From NCBI GenBank assembly GCA_016722575.1, contig JADKIY010000001.1, forward strand, positions 558,001 to 622,000: a DNA stretch of 64,000 nt. Direction: 5' to 3'. The notes under the pieces were generated by a model, which did no database searches, was not told the origin of the DNA, and saw only the letters and a list, made by a program, of their open reading frames with translations. Both the position numbers and the translations under genes were made by a program. This document shows, in pieces, positions 44,701 to 51,615 of this stretch; within the stretch, counting starts at the first letter, position 1; every line of letters begins with the position of its first letter. The DNA comes from Elusimicrobiota bacterium. GTDB lineage: Bacteria; Elusimicrobiota; Elusimicrobia; FEN-1173.

Positions 44701-44846
44701 CGATGAGGTCGACGCGGCGCTGGGCCACATTCACTCCACCCGGTCTTCGGGAGAGCTCCGGGCCACGATCGAACGGAACCTCGGACAATCCGCCGATCCC
44801 GCGACCCTTTTGGACCGGGGGTTCCTCCCTCTCACCGATTACGTGA
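32706..44846 (+). CDS. Giant exported membrane protein, N-terminal 4,046 codons
   Basis: A GTG start with CAGGAGG 8 nt upstream, then a signal peptide (about 8-27). Around residues 135-560 is a module with IQDVHGH (D142) and GGFHSDG (527-533), faintly like TraB/ChaN-type folds and like N-termini I associate with Omnitrophota/Elusimicrobiota giant proteins. Residues 793-825 look like a LysM unit. Residues 1299-1562 resemble a degenerate phosphohexomutase without the catalytic serine loop. Membrane helices cluster near 720-742, 893-915, 1715-1785, 2375-2640 and 2765-2870. From about 2900 on the chain is a long charged helical region. Coding truly ends near 44612; the last 78 codons to 44846 are out of frame, and the protein continues in the frame of the next entry to a total of about 6,113 residues. 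Confidence 0.8.
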   Translation: MIRFPWRRAVGGVLSVAFLFTQVLCAHAVESNFWADRSQAARKMRQGPGFDVAAFAGDARRQETFLASLAGTPLQPGATPEIAFSAYPAGTPLPTPFPASAGNADALSKILPILSRHGTLRDVRGPLDPNEKPSAIVVCIQDVHGHRAIQSRIASLLQGLFEAVPGAVVALEGAAGPVDPSPFRRFAASSNAAAASFLANAGLIGGAEEALLRAEHPPRAFGAEDPELYRTNVRAIKEAAPRRAELGASLGKWQAGLRDAKTRLYPPSLLEFDRQRAAHETGALNLGAYVEFLLKQNGTPSLAALPTVARFLDTYRLEKSLDMEAVRRDRASLMEKLVYRLGSADLDSLLQASLAFRAGTFATGPYYAYVKSAVAKAGLSLDRFPHFATYIRYVLAADAIKPEVLWKDMAGLEASTARALCVESRQWDLYEADRDLGLLAGLVQLSLTTEAWRQYKDRREAVARFPDRLAGLLGEPPSPRTDWVEGLDSFEAFYATAEERNRALVDGLWRGGAAAGGELPVVLFVAGGFHSDGVAGLLKEKGALVLTVTPKTTDFAENKAPDPFELFVGEKSSLEGMFESPRITLAETLSIGGTIGRSVRADAVRVLGPAAGALAERLSNPGSASADLPSNVEEIELAPDGRSGVAVLGSPGGKLLLAMEANEERGPFLRKALARARALLENVPAGPDTQVSVYRRGLSAWEKAKTWSRPARDRMGRWTPALSRWGGQALIFVSVTMLLYGASAVLFPADALAYEFVKEGGKVLFSPEHGEHLWGAAKEILRLSGTDHATGAQVWDVIHRIVEANPDIANPAQIVAGHAYTVPSDLLPAASAAADASISAVAGPGVEALTAVAPAAASAMELAANAAAPAAALPSSPAIVAAVATGSNLALSFGGGALAAFLGNALPYFVGLGLIAVSIRAAQWGARSGVAAALRARWSGAGRSWRSALGRIRAARMKSAEPAAPALLPGVGNGEGAPGTSAAPALDVEEKEFVAGETAPASDATVESPDGSESAPSAKPHYRRENGRWVRVPGGRPAGRATAPAPSNPVAEPGIAPPAAVPAVGTSIESVNELLSSGLALQGSRPVPGGDPDVGEFVAALSRSLDRFGRDHSLQDDGAIAVSRANGETLRVRMTRPGDPRAARAVEWAEGDAPEVLLSAALLDLPRLAQKKIIEHVVAQLAARSSGASPAAAAQTADALSADQRTFLAQALALRRMGVATRSLETAAFEARREVSDSEVGEVYNGPSLGLRDEEQYFEGGEVPQIRTLTPEYADNTPRRRVTKTKAVVTEAVARVGVMTEEERHLRFATGLAEMVREKFDPEHRIVLIDAAEDFAELYARVFAAHGVAVRWLTAKSSLAGIARHLAEGGHALGISGTTIYDRHGRTVPPEIQSKIWDRVLPLSEIQWMENLDIARAQNLLTPVEEDLDAPYLATLRKKWAPGPGRFVVDIRRLTASQQEAYQRLLGPAGLNVASRFVTVGDSDALARALRAEGSEGRLGIQIHKYGQKLRVLDTTGESVDDWQLALALIYGGRAGDAVAVTPWDPEILRSAAGRAGMRVEEQGAPRPSKRHTPPVFGGDVLETALAVSGLIDPAHRSLADRLGDAAAPVEKTAVEVYPETARRINQNLKSDRAEATGAQWARSAGQKFLSARVVPINGSNQPLMIVDTGAGRLWVWVEGQEIQMRASGHGARALLRSGRKWAAAQTTRTQGFQALVGFSLYGGYLLGSLGAVAYLVFVQSGFAFSVMDNVTLLLDGFLGPGAALGAVFSLVAALIITANLFVFADEALFSIVRSRLARRFARGEGPRWDIHPLIWGDSRRVMADRAGPRHSRTHMVAAVGRTIEIFKGLKTLPGFLQVFFFLRDASQARLHASRNSSDRPPWSYFLHTLILYSVFRPAAMLWGGIYEFGRYAHRVLAQRGYVRPGPTSTLSDAEAARRADAVRGTIAAVYGPSEVAPRVMDRPVIVLPGDRALGEEPLIFIRENARWVALDQFTHGRDFSHTLDVVIAPEAGTSPDRLKALEGGSLTFQRSVEPAAGKAAGDLPPWLGRLAVTSGDTDRRPVAPEKTDRASRRLMDLFPEFIHHGPGFFTLPNGFGKLQVRVLWAALPEIGNAELYGPRLAPNGTPEYRLVLDPRVMELPEARRRALLNVFKDQLVAQAYEPSRRGGRNGRARLDEAGTPDEWRGDVEAAREGRRVEPLGSAWMSANPTTGRIEVSTENDVFRAVQGILLYLRGEGVVRTPLVFSVSPGARPLARAALEVLSAHTRSTGQPLWTLEESGSHGEGPVLHLRLNEDGLTATTGAGAPLARTPMAIDRLNRLLSLEATEAFREAPDRAVEAFVSPEAARAPPESPAAAAVESPAASAQLPVGLVWAGAAVLATTAAVGLAMYAGLSSPFVLIALQGHFGTLIATGMSVIYFLKGIPLLVPVLTAVMPSMALSYLHFRLFHARDKRAVFSQWKKTDKVLAAELSEAVNSEALAQYALFAEKTMDRDVVPSVWADDVVGLGTDGRLQINHRALRIAHGVFFHRFYRVAFLTIRVLSARLISQARAARAAEWLARPWARLRLMLFVQMESQLAWEDRLLAPIRFGALTLFFQRNSRFFFFVHYGVLYPILLGRMFVQSLGLLVHPSVHQLGEVAERLDTPAELSGKGFEVLPAVVGRANGVPEIVLADGTTVDVIGWDVKVEKLRQHLDAGDRVVVLAHGTPQDGKVKGYLYVRDEEHRGDGQRWVSLKAQPGAPLFLQFSPTSTLPRGQAFLSAYGPGLRWTIAASVLLSTAITVVAVALLGVPEMFWSPAAWAAFQQSASWATAVPVGARVLTLVGFLAFYKTIIESYKVVFGLHRPGRFRLLRALAVPVFSFVTFLGARVGWAHAVGTGQAQFGTSATRDLEKSAFVHLTESHTLDGLAAGVRHAFGLEMAARLNALRAAGGLPILSARDMEETLRPLEDPGQDPRQFVQKILTVVGRLDVSRGEGLTRLGVAHLDNGLVDIAFRKLTSPDHRFLTSVENIRKALREMLDEMNRSLDAEVAGALRGRGAMDSAVPAAAEAFWGAAGAHLAGNVETNIVRQLETLAKRQPVLGPALQRVKFSVVELKGAQGRDSSVERLKDVGAALNGFFAELQRTTLVPQPLRRLAMTYRPDFVLSLSRLLPAGPSDRDAFSIPAVLKAQEELQAQAQNALQFYREMEGLKGLHKDVYFSKTLQGLMTEAPPKLAGLFEERSLPLLRRLAERTGTEGTLTGVESALAAFRSANGEQAGPALSRLTRETENFLERAFGVRRDLLADLPGHPRTEVRTASVFFNRGDLVRSVEEALSPERDSLRSAAETADRLHGAFQAFDRALFTALESDAQRQAEDFERLVPILLEMPIAPTDRPADTVLTWLTGIVNFVMARYFVPVAIDQKWVRETMLNENGRTAPVVQRLAVIHYALVTPFVQTLTDGDRESLVQLDALFKRTVTGVEKVGDLGQALEAYFGAMDEFSARLPGVRRSGAASVHAVFDRRLTALAQQMEANTPTRPDLLGSHLTGRAKFFAQSLRDPKAVEGLNRAAGAAFAQLAVQWKEALGASSREAFAQGVERPRFEAAVGLSTDAWLQAVGLQHRSLMTVLSRATAESPRGDRLDPEKFFGGVRTEQEFVARLGGYVESLQRELRSEAARVGSPYATGADRTLDGLVKELRDAAVKAKNGVADRESERTAGVLSSGSPLLFLVNLFTGQQRVNLERAYQSQNLSLRMSETLNAVFDHCEKVAGSFSQDLMNNLSGGRPFAYFQSDPVAEVGGALHRFGRDQVRLLSLLKWQVLQNGQQHGLSETARADKADSFDRLIVEMSRLGEREARAGGAADPAAAQARALDFAAAMENVWNRAFALAPVATGRSAVRVRWVPLMRDSLTRDPAQNLRPLDLGLGLSRLSKSLAENLRSALAFQPTAAGALGVLLKVPAALLEDTPSTRAAFAREVREWSRDLAVLLQNKNPGPPWTASPRFGTAPNPGTPPGAPPGSSPLPMRSTRRWATFTPPGLRESSGPRSNGTSDNPPIPRPFWTGGSSLSPIT
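44606..44612 (+). other. Frame switch site in the giant gene (slippery heptamer or 1-base deletion)
   Basis: In the upstream frame the sequence reads A AAC CCC, which has the X XXY YYZ form of a -1 ribosomal slippery site, and the downstream frame is exactly -1. Slippage gives NKNPRASVDR, a seamless join. Loss of one C from the four-C run gives the same result. I see no strong stimulatory stem-loop directly downstream. Confidence 0.5.
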
Positions 44847-47800
44847 CCGCCTATTTGGCGAGCGCGCCGGACCCCAACGCCTTCCGGTTGAGCGCCTTTC
44901 CCATGGCCGCCCAGCGCCTGCTCCTGGACGGCGCCGTCCCGGCCAACAACGCCGCCCTGGGCCAAAAAGTCGGGTCCGATTTCGACTTCCTTTTGGGCCT
45001 CCTCCGAAACGTGCGTGGATTGGCGGGCGAGGGAGCGGGGGCGGCCGAAATTCAACGGTCCATCGCCGACGCCCGCACCGACGCCGAATTGGCCGGCGCC
45101 CTGTCCCGGGCTTTCGATTGGCTGGACCGGCGGTTGGGGTCGGAGGCCGGGATCAATCACGAACCCAATAAATTGGTCCGGCTCTATCAACAATCCGCCC
45201 GACAATCGACGCTGGGCGCCCGGTCCGAAATGGGGCCTTATCGTGAAACCATGAAGGAAGCTCTCAAGGCGGTCGAAGCCGTTTTCGCCCGGGAGCAGGA
45301 ACGGGTCAACGACGCTCTCAACGCCATCGGATCGGATCCGAGCCGGGAAAACGCTTCGGCCGTTTTAAACGCTTTCCGTCTCGAACTGATTCGGCTGGAG
45401 CAAGCCGCTCCCGAACTGGGCCCCGTGTCCGGCCGGGCCGCGGAAGCGATGCGCTCGGCGCTCGCCGGCGCGCCCGACGTCCACACGGGATTGGAGCGGG
45501 CGTTGCGCGCGGGATCGGCGGCGGTGTCCGCCGCCGTGCAAAAGATCGAAGCGGAACGGTCGTTCCCGGCCGCGGCGATCCAAAAATCTTTCGCCCGCGC
45601 CCTGTCGGCGGTCACACGCACCGAAGGCGCGGGGCGGACGGCGTCGCACACGCGTTCGGGGCTCGCGGCGGCGGTCGGTGAGCTGCGTGAATCCGTCGGC
45701 CGTTTGATCGCGCACCAGGCGGTGCAGCGGGACGTTTTGCTGGACGGCGGGACGCCGGTCGTGGCCGCCGATCAACTGTTCGCCGGTAAAATGGGCGACG
45801 CCCTCGTGGCGGCGCTCCAATCCGACATCCCGCTTCGCCATAAATTCCTGGTTCGCGACGCTCAAATCCTATATCCCGGGTTGCAAATCGCTCCGCCCGC
45901 GGTGGAGAACCTGCGCGGCGCCTCGCTGGAGGGCGTGAAAACCTTCCTCAAAAATTACGGCGCGGGCGTTGACCGGGGGTTTCAACGGGCCGGGGTCTTG
46001 TTTTACGCGCCGGGACAGCTCAACGTGGAAGTGGAGCGCCTTCTTCTGACCGTCGAGGACCCCATCGAGGCTTTGGACAAAGGCGCGGCCTTGATCGACG
46101 CCCGTGCGCGGGAAGCTTTGGGAGAGGCCCAGGCCTGGAACGGCCGCCGTCTGGTGTTCCGCGATTTGATCGAGAATTCGGCCCGGCGTCTGGCGGCGGC
46201 GAACAGTCTCGGCGGACTTCGGTCGTCCGCCTTGGCCGACGTGCGGGGCTTTTTGGCCGCGGCGGCGCTTTACCAAGACGCCTCCGGTGCGGGAGGGGTT
46301 CAGCAGATTTTCCGGGGAATCACGACGGATTTGCCCGATGCCAATTCCGACGCCTGGGTCGAGGAATTGGCGCGCCGACTGGACGCCCATTTGCAGCGAA
46401 ACCCCGTGGGCATGCCCCTGCGGGCCGGAGATCTTTTGGACACCGTGGCCTCGGCCCGGCTTCAGGTCCAGGGAGGGGCCTTGGACGGGGCCCGCCACGC
46501 CTACGCGCGGTTGGCCTTCCGGTGCCAGGAAATCCTTGAGAACGCCTACCTGTTTCGCGTCCAAACCTTCACCGCCGGTGCCGCTTTGACGACGCCGCTC
46601 CCGGACGGGTTTGTCGCCCGGCAGGGATTCGCCGTTCAAAACGTCGGCGTCACGGAAGGACGCCGTGTGTTCGTGGAATTGAACGACGGCCCGACGGGAC
46701 GCGGGACCCGGGTGGACCTCGGCCTGCCGGACGGTCCGGGGGCTCGCGAGTCCATTTTGACCTTCCTGAACAAACCCGTCGTGCTGGTTCACCGGGCGGG
46801 AGAAACCGGCCGGGAGATCCGGGGCACCCTGTTCGCTCCCAAGGCGGGAGTCGGCGGGCCCGCGGTCCCGGGCGCCATCGGGGTGTATGAAAATATGACC
46901 GCCCGCCTGGGTCGCGTCTCCGAACTGCCCCGCGAACTGGAAACCGCCGCGCTCCTCCGTTCGCCGGAGGAATTTGCCGCCCATTTGAAGACCCACGGGG
47001 AGCGCCTGGCGGACTTGGCCTATTTGCTCTCCCGAGGGAACCCCGATGTCCGGGACCAAATCCTGGAACGGGTCAACCACTATTTCTCCTTGGAACCGGC
47101 GCGGCCCCGGTCGATGTGGGACACGCTGGCGTCCCTTTGGCGGCGGGGCGACGGCTCGCAATCGTTGCGTTCGGCCCTTGAACAGAATCGTCTCGGGGAG
47201 CAAGTCGCAAGTTTTTACGCGGACGTGCTAGAGCGTCTCAAAGCCCCCGTCGGGCGCGCGGGGGGGACGGCCTTGGATTTCGAGCTCCGGCAAATTCGCC
47301 AACGCCTCGCCGCCATGGCCGGAACGGTTCACGGCGGCCCCGCGGACGCCCTGACGGTCGCCGCCCACATGATGGGGAAGGGGAACGAATTGGTGGCCAA
47401 CGAGCTTATGGCGCCCGCCCGGTCGAAGAACGATTTGGAGCGTTCCTTTATGGACGCTCTGCGGACCCCGAGTCGATGGGGCGACGTGGCCCGGGTGCAC
47501 GAATCCATGGCGGTCCGCGTTTTCGATTCGATACGGACCGTGGCCGAACGTCACGGCGTGCCCCTTGGAGCCGATTTCGATTCCGCGCGGGACCGCTTGG
47601 CGTCCCAAGCCGCCCGCCTGCGGGAGTCCGAGGACCCGCTCGTCGCCCAGGAGGTCCTGGCCTCCTTTCAAACCACGACCGCGGGTTTTCTGGCCCTCCT
47701 CGGAGGTGAAACCGGCGCCGGTTCCGTTCCCCGCGTCGAGTCGGTCGAAGACGCGACCGCGGCCTACGGCCGATGGATCGGCGAAACCGCGGCCATCCTC

Positions 47801-50800
47801 CGGCGCTCCGAAGGGGCGTTGACGCGTCGGGATATATTGGAGGGGCGGTCCACCGATCGGGTGGCCCGCGCTCTGACCGCGATGGACGAACTTCCCCTGG
47901 AACAAAAAGTCCTCCTGGGACTGCTCGCCCACGGGGTGGGCGGAACGGGAAAGCCCGCGCTCGTTCAAAGGGCGGTTTCCTTGGGGCGTCTTTTTTGGGA
48001 AAAAATAATGGTTTTTGCCGTGGAACGCGCCGCCCTTCGCTTGAGCGTGCAAGCGTTAACGGCGTTGTTCGCCGGCCCCCTGGTCCTTCTCCTGTGGGTC
48101 CCCGCCCTGGCTTATAAAATCCTGGCGGTTCCCGTCATCGCCCGCGGCGCCCTGCCTTCCGAGGAACAAGGCCGGCGGGTCGCCGATTTGGTTCGCCGTC
48201 ACCCGGAGGTGATTGTGTCCGACGCGCCTTTCGCGACCGGCGTTCGGCAAAGCCTCCTCGCCTATGTGGAGAGACTGCCGGGCCTTCCGGGGTCCCCGGC
48301 CATCGAAAAAACGGTGGTCCGTTCGGGCTTTACGCGCCTTTCCGAAAGCCGGCAGGACGCCTTGTTGCGATTCGCCCGATGGGAACGGCATCTCGAGGAT
48401 TCATCGATGCTGGGGCGGCCGACGGTGCACCTGTTGCGCGTTCTTGATTTCAACCAGGTTTTGGTGGCGCCCCTTTTGGCCTGGACGGGCCGTCGATCCT
48501 CGGCGGCGGTCCCGGAGAAGGCGGTCCTTCCCGCTTCGCCGAGGGTCCCCGGTCGATTCACGGCTTCCTCGCCCTCGCGCGTGCGGGAGGCGGTCGCCGT
48601 CGCCATCGGGTTGAGTTTGCTCGGGGCGGCCATCACCGCGGTTCCTCCCCTTTTGGCGGCCGCCGTCCTATTTTCCGCGATGCTGTCCTGGGCCGCCTAC
48701 CGACAATCCCAGAACCCGACCGTTCGCGGTCTCGCCCAACGATCCCTGTGGCGGTCGGTGTCGATGGTCGCCCTGATCGCCGGGTTGTCCACCTTCGCCG
48801 CTCAAGCCCGCGGCGCGGTGGACCCCTCCCTCGAATACTGGGGGAGCGCGATGTTGTCGATCGTTCTGCCCTTTTACGTGGCCACCCCGGGGTTCGCTTT
48901 GTGGGGCCACCTTCGGAGAGCCGAGGTCGGCGGCGCCCACGAAGGCACCGAGGATTCCAGCGCCGCCCGTCGCCGGTCGGTGTTTTCCCGGGCGGCTCGG
49001 GCCTTGGGGTGGAGCCTCCCCCTGGGGCTCGGCCTCTTTTGGACTCCTTCCCCGTCGGAGGCCACGGTCGGCGTGCCGACGCCACCGGCGCCCACACCGG
49101 TTTTCGCGATGTCGGCGCCGGTCGACGGTTTGACCCAATGGACGGAATCCGTGTCCGCGTTGTTTAACCACGCGTGGCTCTCCGTGCTGAGCGTTCCCCA
49201 CCCTTGGATGTGGTCGGCGCTCGGGGTCGGCGTCCTTTTGGTCTCCCCGGTGCGGACCCTTTGGGAACACGGGATCCGGGCGGCGATGGACCGGGAACGA
49301 TTGGCGGGGAACGCGCGGTCGCCGGTGTTCCTGTTTTCGTTCGGGGTCGCGGCGCTCGCTTTGTCGATGCCTCTGGCCGCGGCGCTGGGGCTCCAGCTGT
49401 CGGTCGGGACCGCGGCGCTCCCCGTCCTCGCGATCCCCCTCGTGGCCGTCTTCGCGCTCCGGTCCTTGGGTTCCCCGCCCGTTCCAACGGTTCGAACCGG
49501 ACCGGCGGCCGAACAGCGAATCTTTGAGCGCGTCGTTGATTTCTTGGTCCACCGGCCGAAACTCTTTGAAGGGTTGAAAATGGCTTCGTTCCCGGTCAAC
49601 ACCGTGAGCGCCTTCGGCGGCTTGGTGGCCGCCATCGAATTGTTTCGTCAGGCGGCCGGACTCGTGTTCGACCCCCTGTGGTACGGGCTGGCCATGGGGC
49701 TTTTGTTCTTGAAGGTGGCCATGAGTGAATTCTTCGGCCTCCTATCGGACGACGTGACGGCCACCAAGACGGCCAAGAAAGTCGAGAACGCGTTGGGCGA
49801 ATCGGGGGAGCGCGCGCTCGAAACGCGCCCGGTGGAGGCGCCCACGGAGGTCGGGAATCCCCGCTCGTCCCTGGAGGCCTTGGACCGTTTGGGTCTTCCC
49901 ACGGTGGACGTGACGGAAAATCGTTGGCGTTCGCCGTCCGCCAGCGCGGACGAGTTGCTTCGCCTGTACGAGGGGATCGACGATCATCGCGTACGCCAGT
50001 TCGTCGCCCAAGGACTGATCCGCGTGCTTTCCGAACAGCCCCTTTCAAATCGGTACACGGAGGCGTTGGACCGCCACGCCGCTCGCCTGGGGGAGCCCTC
50101 CCTGGTCAAAGCCCAACGGGCCGTGGAAAACGCGCGGTTGCCTCGGAAACACCAGCCCAATTCCGGGTACAAGGAACGCCTGCTCGAGGACGTGGTGTTG
50201 ACGGCCTTCGCCCTGACGTTGGCGCAAGGAGAATCGACGCGTGAGAACGCCCGGCGCGCGGGACAGGCTCCGCCGGCTCTGCCCGTCGAAATCTACAACA
50301 CCGCCTTCCTCCTGGGATTGGTTCAGAAAGGCGAGAATTTACAAAAGATCGCGGACGCGCTTTCCGAAGCCTGGTCAACGCCGGTGGATTCGCGCACGCT
50401 GAAAAGCCTGTTCGGCCAGGGGGCCGTCTTTCAAACCGCGTTGTTGAAACGGGCCGGGGTCGTTTCCCCGTTGATGGAAAAGCGCGCCGACGCGCCCGGC
50501 GCCCTGGGGGTGGTCCGGGTGGACGAGTTGATGCCCGCCCATTGGGACAACACGCCCCGGGGCCACCTGGTCCGAAAGGGCCTCGATGAACGCATCAAGA
50601 CCCACGCCGCCCGGGCGGAAAGAGGCCGCGGCCTGGCCGACTTTGTCATCGTCAATCGGACGAACCTTCCCGAACATGTCCGCGGCAACGAAGCGCGGGA
50701 AATCGAATTCGTCCGCCGGACGCTCCAGTCCCGGCTGCGTTTAAGCACCTTGCCCGGCCACGAGGAATACCTCCGAAGCGTTCGCGTGATGATTTTGGAT

Positions 50801-51046
50801 GGCCCTCGCGTTCGACCCGAGGTCATCCTCCATCGGGTCCGCCAAGATTTTCACGTGTTGCATCCGCGTTTCGATCTTTTCACCGCGGACGCCGACGTCG
50901 TTGATTTCAACCCCTTCGCGCGGGACGAAAGCCCCTTCCGGATCCTTTTGATGGAAAATTTGGGCGGGGAAATCCAATGGGTCGACGTGGCGGCGCTGGT
51001 TCGCGAAGCCTTTTTGACGGCCCGGGTCGTTGGATCCAAGGCCTAG
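44621..51046 (+). CDS. Giant exported membrane protein, C-terminal part
   Basis: This frame continues the giant protein; homologous coding starts at about 44612, and 44621 is the first GTG in frame. It has no signal peptide or ribosome binding site, so it is not an independent gene. The first 1,100 residues are charged alpha-helix, likely coiled coil or a large helical scaffold. Around 47990-49720 there are about eight to ten membrane helices in groups (for example near 48060, 48600, 48760, 48850, 49020, 49330 and 49650). The C-terminal 400 residues are soluble, mixed alpha/beta, and contain a stretch ADFVIVNRTNLPEHVRG. No catalytic domain is recognised. A topology with a large helical region between two membrane-bound parts suggests an envelope-spanning or lipid/polymer-bridging role, but this is speculation. 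Confidence 0.75.
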   Translation: MDRLTAFWDGAESWDAARRSSRLLAFADEVDAALGHIHSTRSSGELRATIERNLGQSADPATLLDRGFLPLTDYVTAYLASAPDPNAFRLSAFPMAAQRLLLDGAVPANNAALGQKVGSDFDFLLGLLRNVRGLAGEGAGAAEIQRSIADARTDAELAGALSRAFDWLDRRLGSEAGINHEPNKLVRLYQQSARQSTLGARSEMGPYRETMKEALKAVEAVFAREQERVNDALNAIGSDPSRENASAVLNAFRLELIRLEQAAPELGPVSGRAAEAMRSALAGAPDVHTGLERALRAGSAAVSAAVQKIEAERSFPAAAIQKSFARALSAVTRTEGAGRTASHTRSGLAAAVGELRESVGRLIAHQAVQRDVLLDGGTPVVAADQLFAGKMGDALVAALQSDIPLRHKFLVRDAQILYPGLQIAPPAVENLRGASLEGVKTFLKNYGAGVDRGFQRAGVLFYAPGQLNVEVERLLLTVEDPIEALDKGAALIDARAREALGEAQAWNGRRLVFRDLIENSARRLAAANSLGGLRSSALADVRGFLAAAALYQDASGAGGVQQIFRGITTDLPDANSDAWVEELARRLDAHLQRNPVGMPLRAGDLLDTVASARLQVQGGALDGARHAYARLAFRCQEILENAYLFRVQTFTAGAALTTPLPDGFVARQGFAVQNVGVTEGRRVFVELNDGPTGRGTRVDLGLPDGPGARESILTFLNKPVVLVHRAGETGREIRGTLFAPKAGVGGPAVPGAIGVYENMTARLGRVSELPRELETAALLRSPEEFAAHLKTHGERLADLAYLLSRGNPDVRDQILERVNHYFSLEPARPRSMWDTLASLWRRGDGSQSLRSALEQNRLGEQVASFYADVLERLKAPVGRAGGTALDFELRQIRQRLAAMAGTVHGGPADALTVAAHMMGKGNELVANELMAPARSKNDLERSFMDALRTPSRWGDVARVHESMAVRVFDSIRTVAERHGVPLGADFDSARDRLASQAARLRESEDPLVAQEVLASFQTTTAGFLALLGGETGAGSVPRVESVEDATAAYGRWIGETAAILRRSEGALTRRDILEGRSTDRVARALTAMDELPLEQKVLLGLLAHGVGGTGKPALVQRAVSLGRLFWEKIMVFAVERAALRLSVQALTALFAGPLVLLLWVPALAYKILAVPVIARGALPSEEQGRRVADLVRRHPEVIVSDAPFATGVRQSLLAYVERLPGLPGSPAIEKTVVRSGFTRLSESRQDALLRFARWERHLEDSSMLGRPTVHLLRVLDFNQVLVAPLLAWTGRRSSAAVPEKAVLPASPRVPGRFTASSPSRVREAVAVAIGLSLLGAAITAVPPLLAAAVLFSAMLSWAAYRQSQNPTVRGLAQRSLWRSVSMVALIAGLSTFAAQARGAVDPSLEYWGSAMLSIVLPFYVATPGFALWGHLRRAEVGGAHEGTEDSSAARRRSVFSRAARALGWSLPLGLGLFWTPSPSEATVGVPTPPAPTPVFAMSAPVDGLTQWTESVSALFNHAWLSVLSVPHPWMWSALGVGVLLVSPVRTLWEHGIRAAMDRERLAGNARSPVFLFSFGVAALALSMPLAAALGLQLSVGTAALPVLAIPLVAVFALRSLGSPPVPTVRTGPAAEQRIFERVVDFLVHRPKLFEGLKMASFPVNTVSAFGGLVAAIELFRQAAGLVFDPLWYGLAMGLLFLKVAMSEFFGLLSDDVTATKTAKKVENALGESGERALETRPVEAPTEVGNPRSSLEALDRLGLPTVDVTENRWRSPSASADELLRLYEGIDDHRVRQFVAQGLIRVLSEQPLSNRYTEALDRHAARLGEPSLVKAQRAVENARLPRKHQPNSGYKERLLEDVVLTAFALTLAQGESTRENARRAGQAPPALPVEIYNTAFLLGLVQKGENLQKIADALSEAWSTPVDSRTLKSLFGQGAVFQTALLKRAGVVSPLMEKRADAPGALGVVRVDELMPAHWDNTPRGHLVRKGLDERIKTHAARAERGRGLADFVIVNRTNLPEHVRGNEAREIEFVRRTLQSRLRLSTLPGHEEYLRSVRVMILDGPRVRPEVILHRVRQDFHVLHPRFDLFTADADVVDFNPFARDESPFRILLMENLGGEIQWVDVAALVREAFLTARVVGSKA

Positions 51047-51057
51047 CGGCCTCCCCG

Positions 51058-51079
51058 CGGCGGAAAATCGATTCCGCCG
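51058..51079 (+). terminator. Stem-loop after the giant gene
   Basis: An 8-bp perfect stem (51058-51065 with 51072-51079) around AATCGA, 12 nt after the giant-gene stop. A GC-rich run rather than a T-run follows, so termination efficiency is doubtful. Confidence 0.4.
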
Positions 51080-51119
51080 GTCCGGGGGGGGGTGAATGGG
51101 TTTTCTCGTCCCAAACCGA

Positions 51120-51125
51120 TATAAT
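51120..51125 (+). promoter_or_regulatory. -10 box of the ppx/gppA gene
   Basis: A perfect TATAAT lies 16 nt before the ppx/gppA ATG at 51142. The -35 region (around 51097) is poor. The leader would be only about 10 nt, with no ribosome binding site visible. Confidence 0.4.
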
Positions 51126-51141
51126 TTCCTCGTCACCTCCC

Positions 51142-51615
51142 ATGCGCTTCGCCCTCATTGATTTAGGAACCAACGCCGTCCGTTTCGATGTCCACGACAT
51201 CGGACCGGACGGGCTCGCCCGCCGCCTTCACCGGGAACGCCTCGCCGTCCGCCTGGGGGAAGGCGTTTTCCAGCGCGGGCGCATCGGCGCGGCCGCCCTG
51301 CGCCGGACGGTCGCCGCCTTCCAAAGTTTTCACAAAACCTGCCGGGACCTCGCCGTGGAAAAAATAACGGCCTTCGGCACCAGCGCCCTGCGGGACGCCT
51401 CCAACAGTGAATTCGTCCTCCAAACCCTGCGCCGCCAATCCGGCATCGACGTTCGCGTGATTTCGGGGCCAGGAGGAAGCCCGCCTGATCGCCCAGGGCG
51501 TGCTCGCCCACCGGGCCGCCGACCCCGACCCGGTGGCGCTGGTGGACATCGGCGGCGGGAGCGTGGAGATCACTTTTTGCCGGGGCCGGCGAATCCTCCG
51601 ATCCAGCAGTTTTAA
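51142..51615 (+). CDS. ppx: Exopolyphosphatase/GppA phosphatase, N-terminal part (frameshifted)
   Basis: From the ATG at 51142 the protein begins with the phosphate-1 loop of the ASKHA fold (LIDLGTNAVRFDV, residues 5-17) and continues with FGTSALRDASNSEFV (about 76-90), both typical of Ppx/GppA. True coding in this frame ends at about 51469 after VISG. An extra C in the CC at 51469-51470 displaces the frame; removing it gives the family's VISGxEEARLIAQGVL. The full gene 51142-52654 would encode about 503 residues. It degrades polyphosphate or pppGpp; with ppk1 nearby, polyphosphate is more likely. Confidence 0.85.
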   Translation: MRFALIDLGTNAVRFDVHDIGPDGLARRLHRERLAVRLGEGVFQRGRIGAAALRRTVAAFQSFHKTCRDLAVEKITAFGTSALRDASNSEFVLQTLRRQSGIDVRVISGPGGSPPDRPGRARPPGRRPRPGGAGGHRRRERGDHFLPGPANPPIQQF

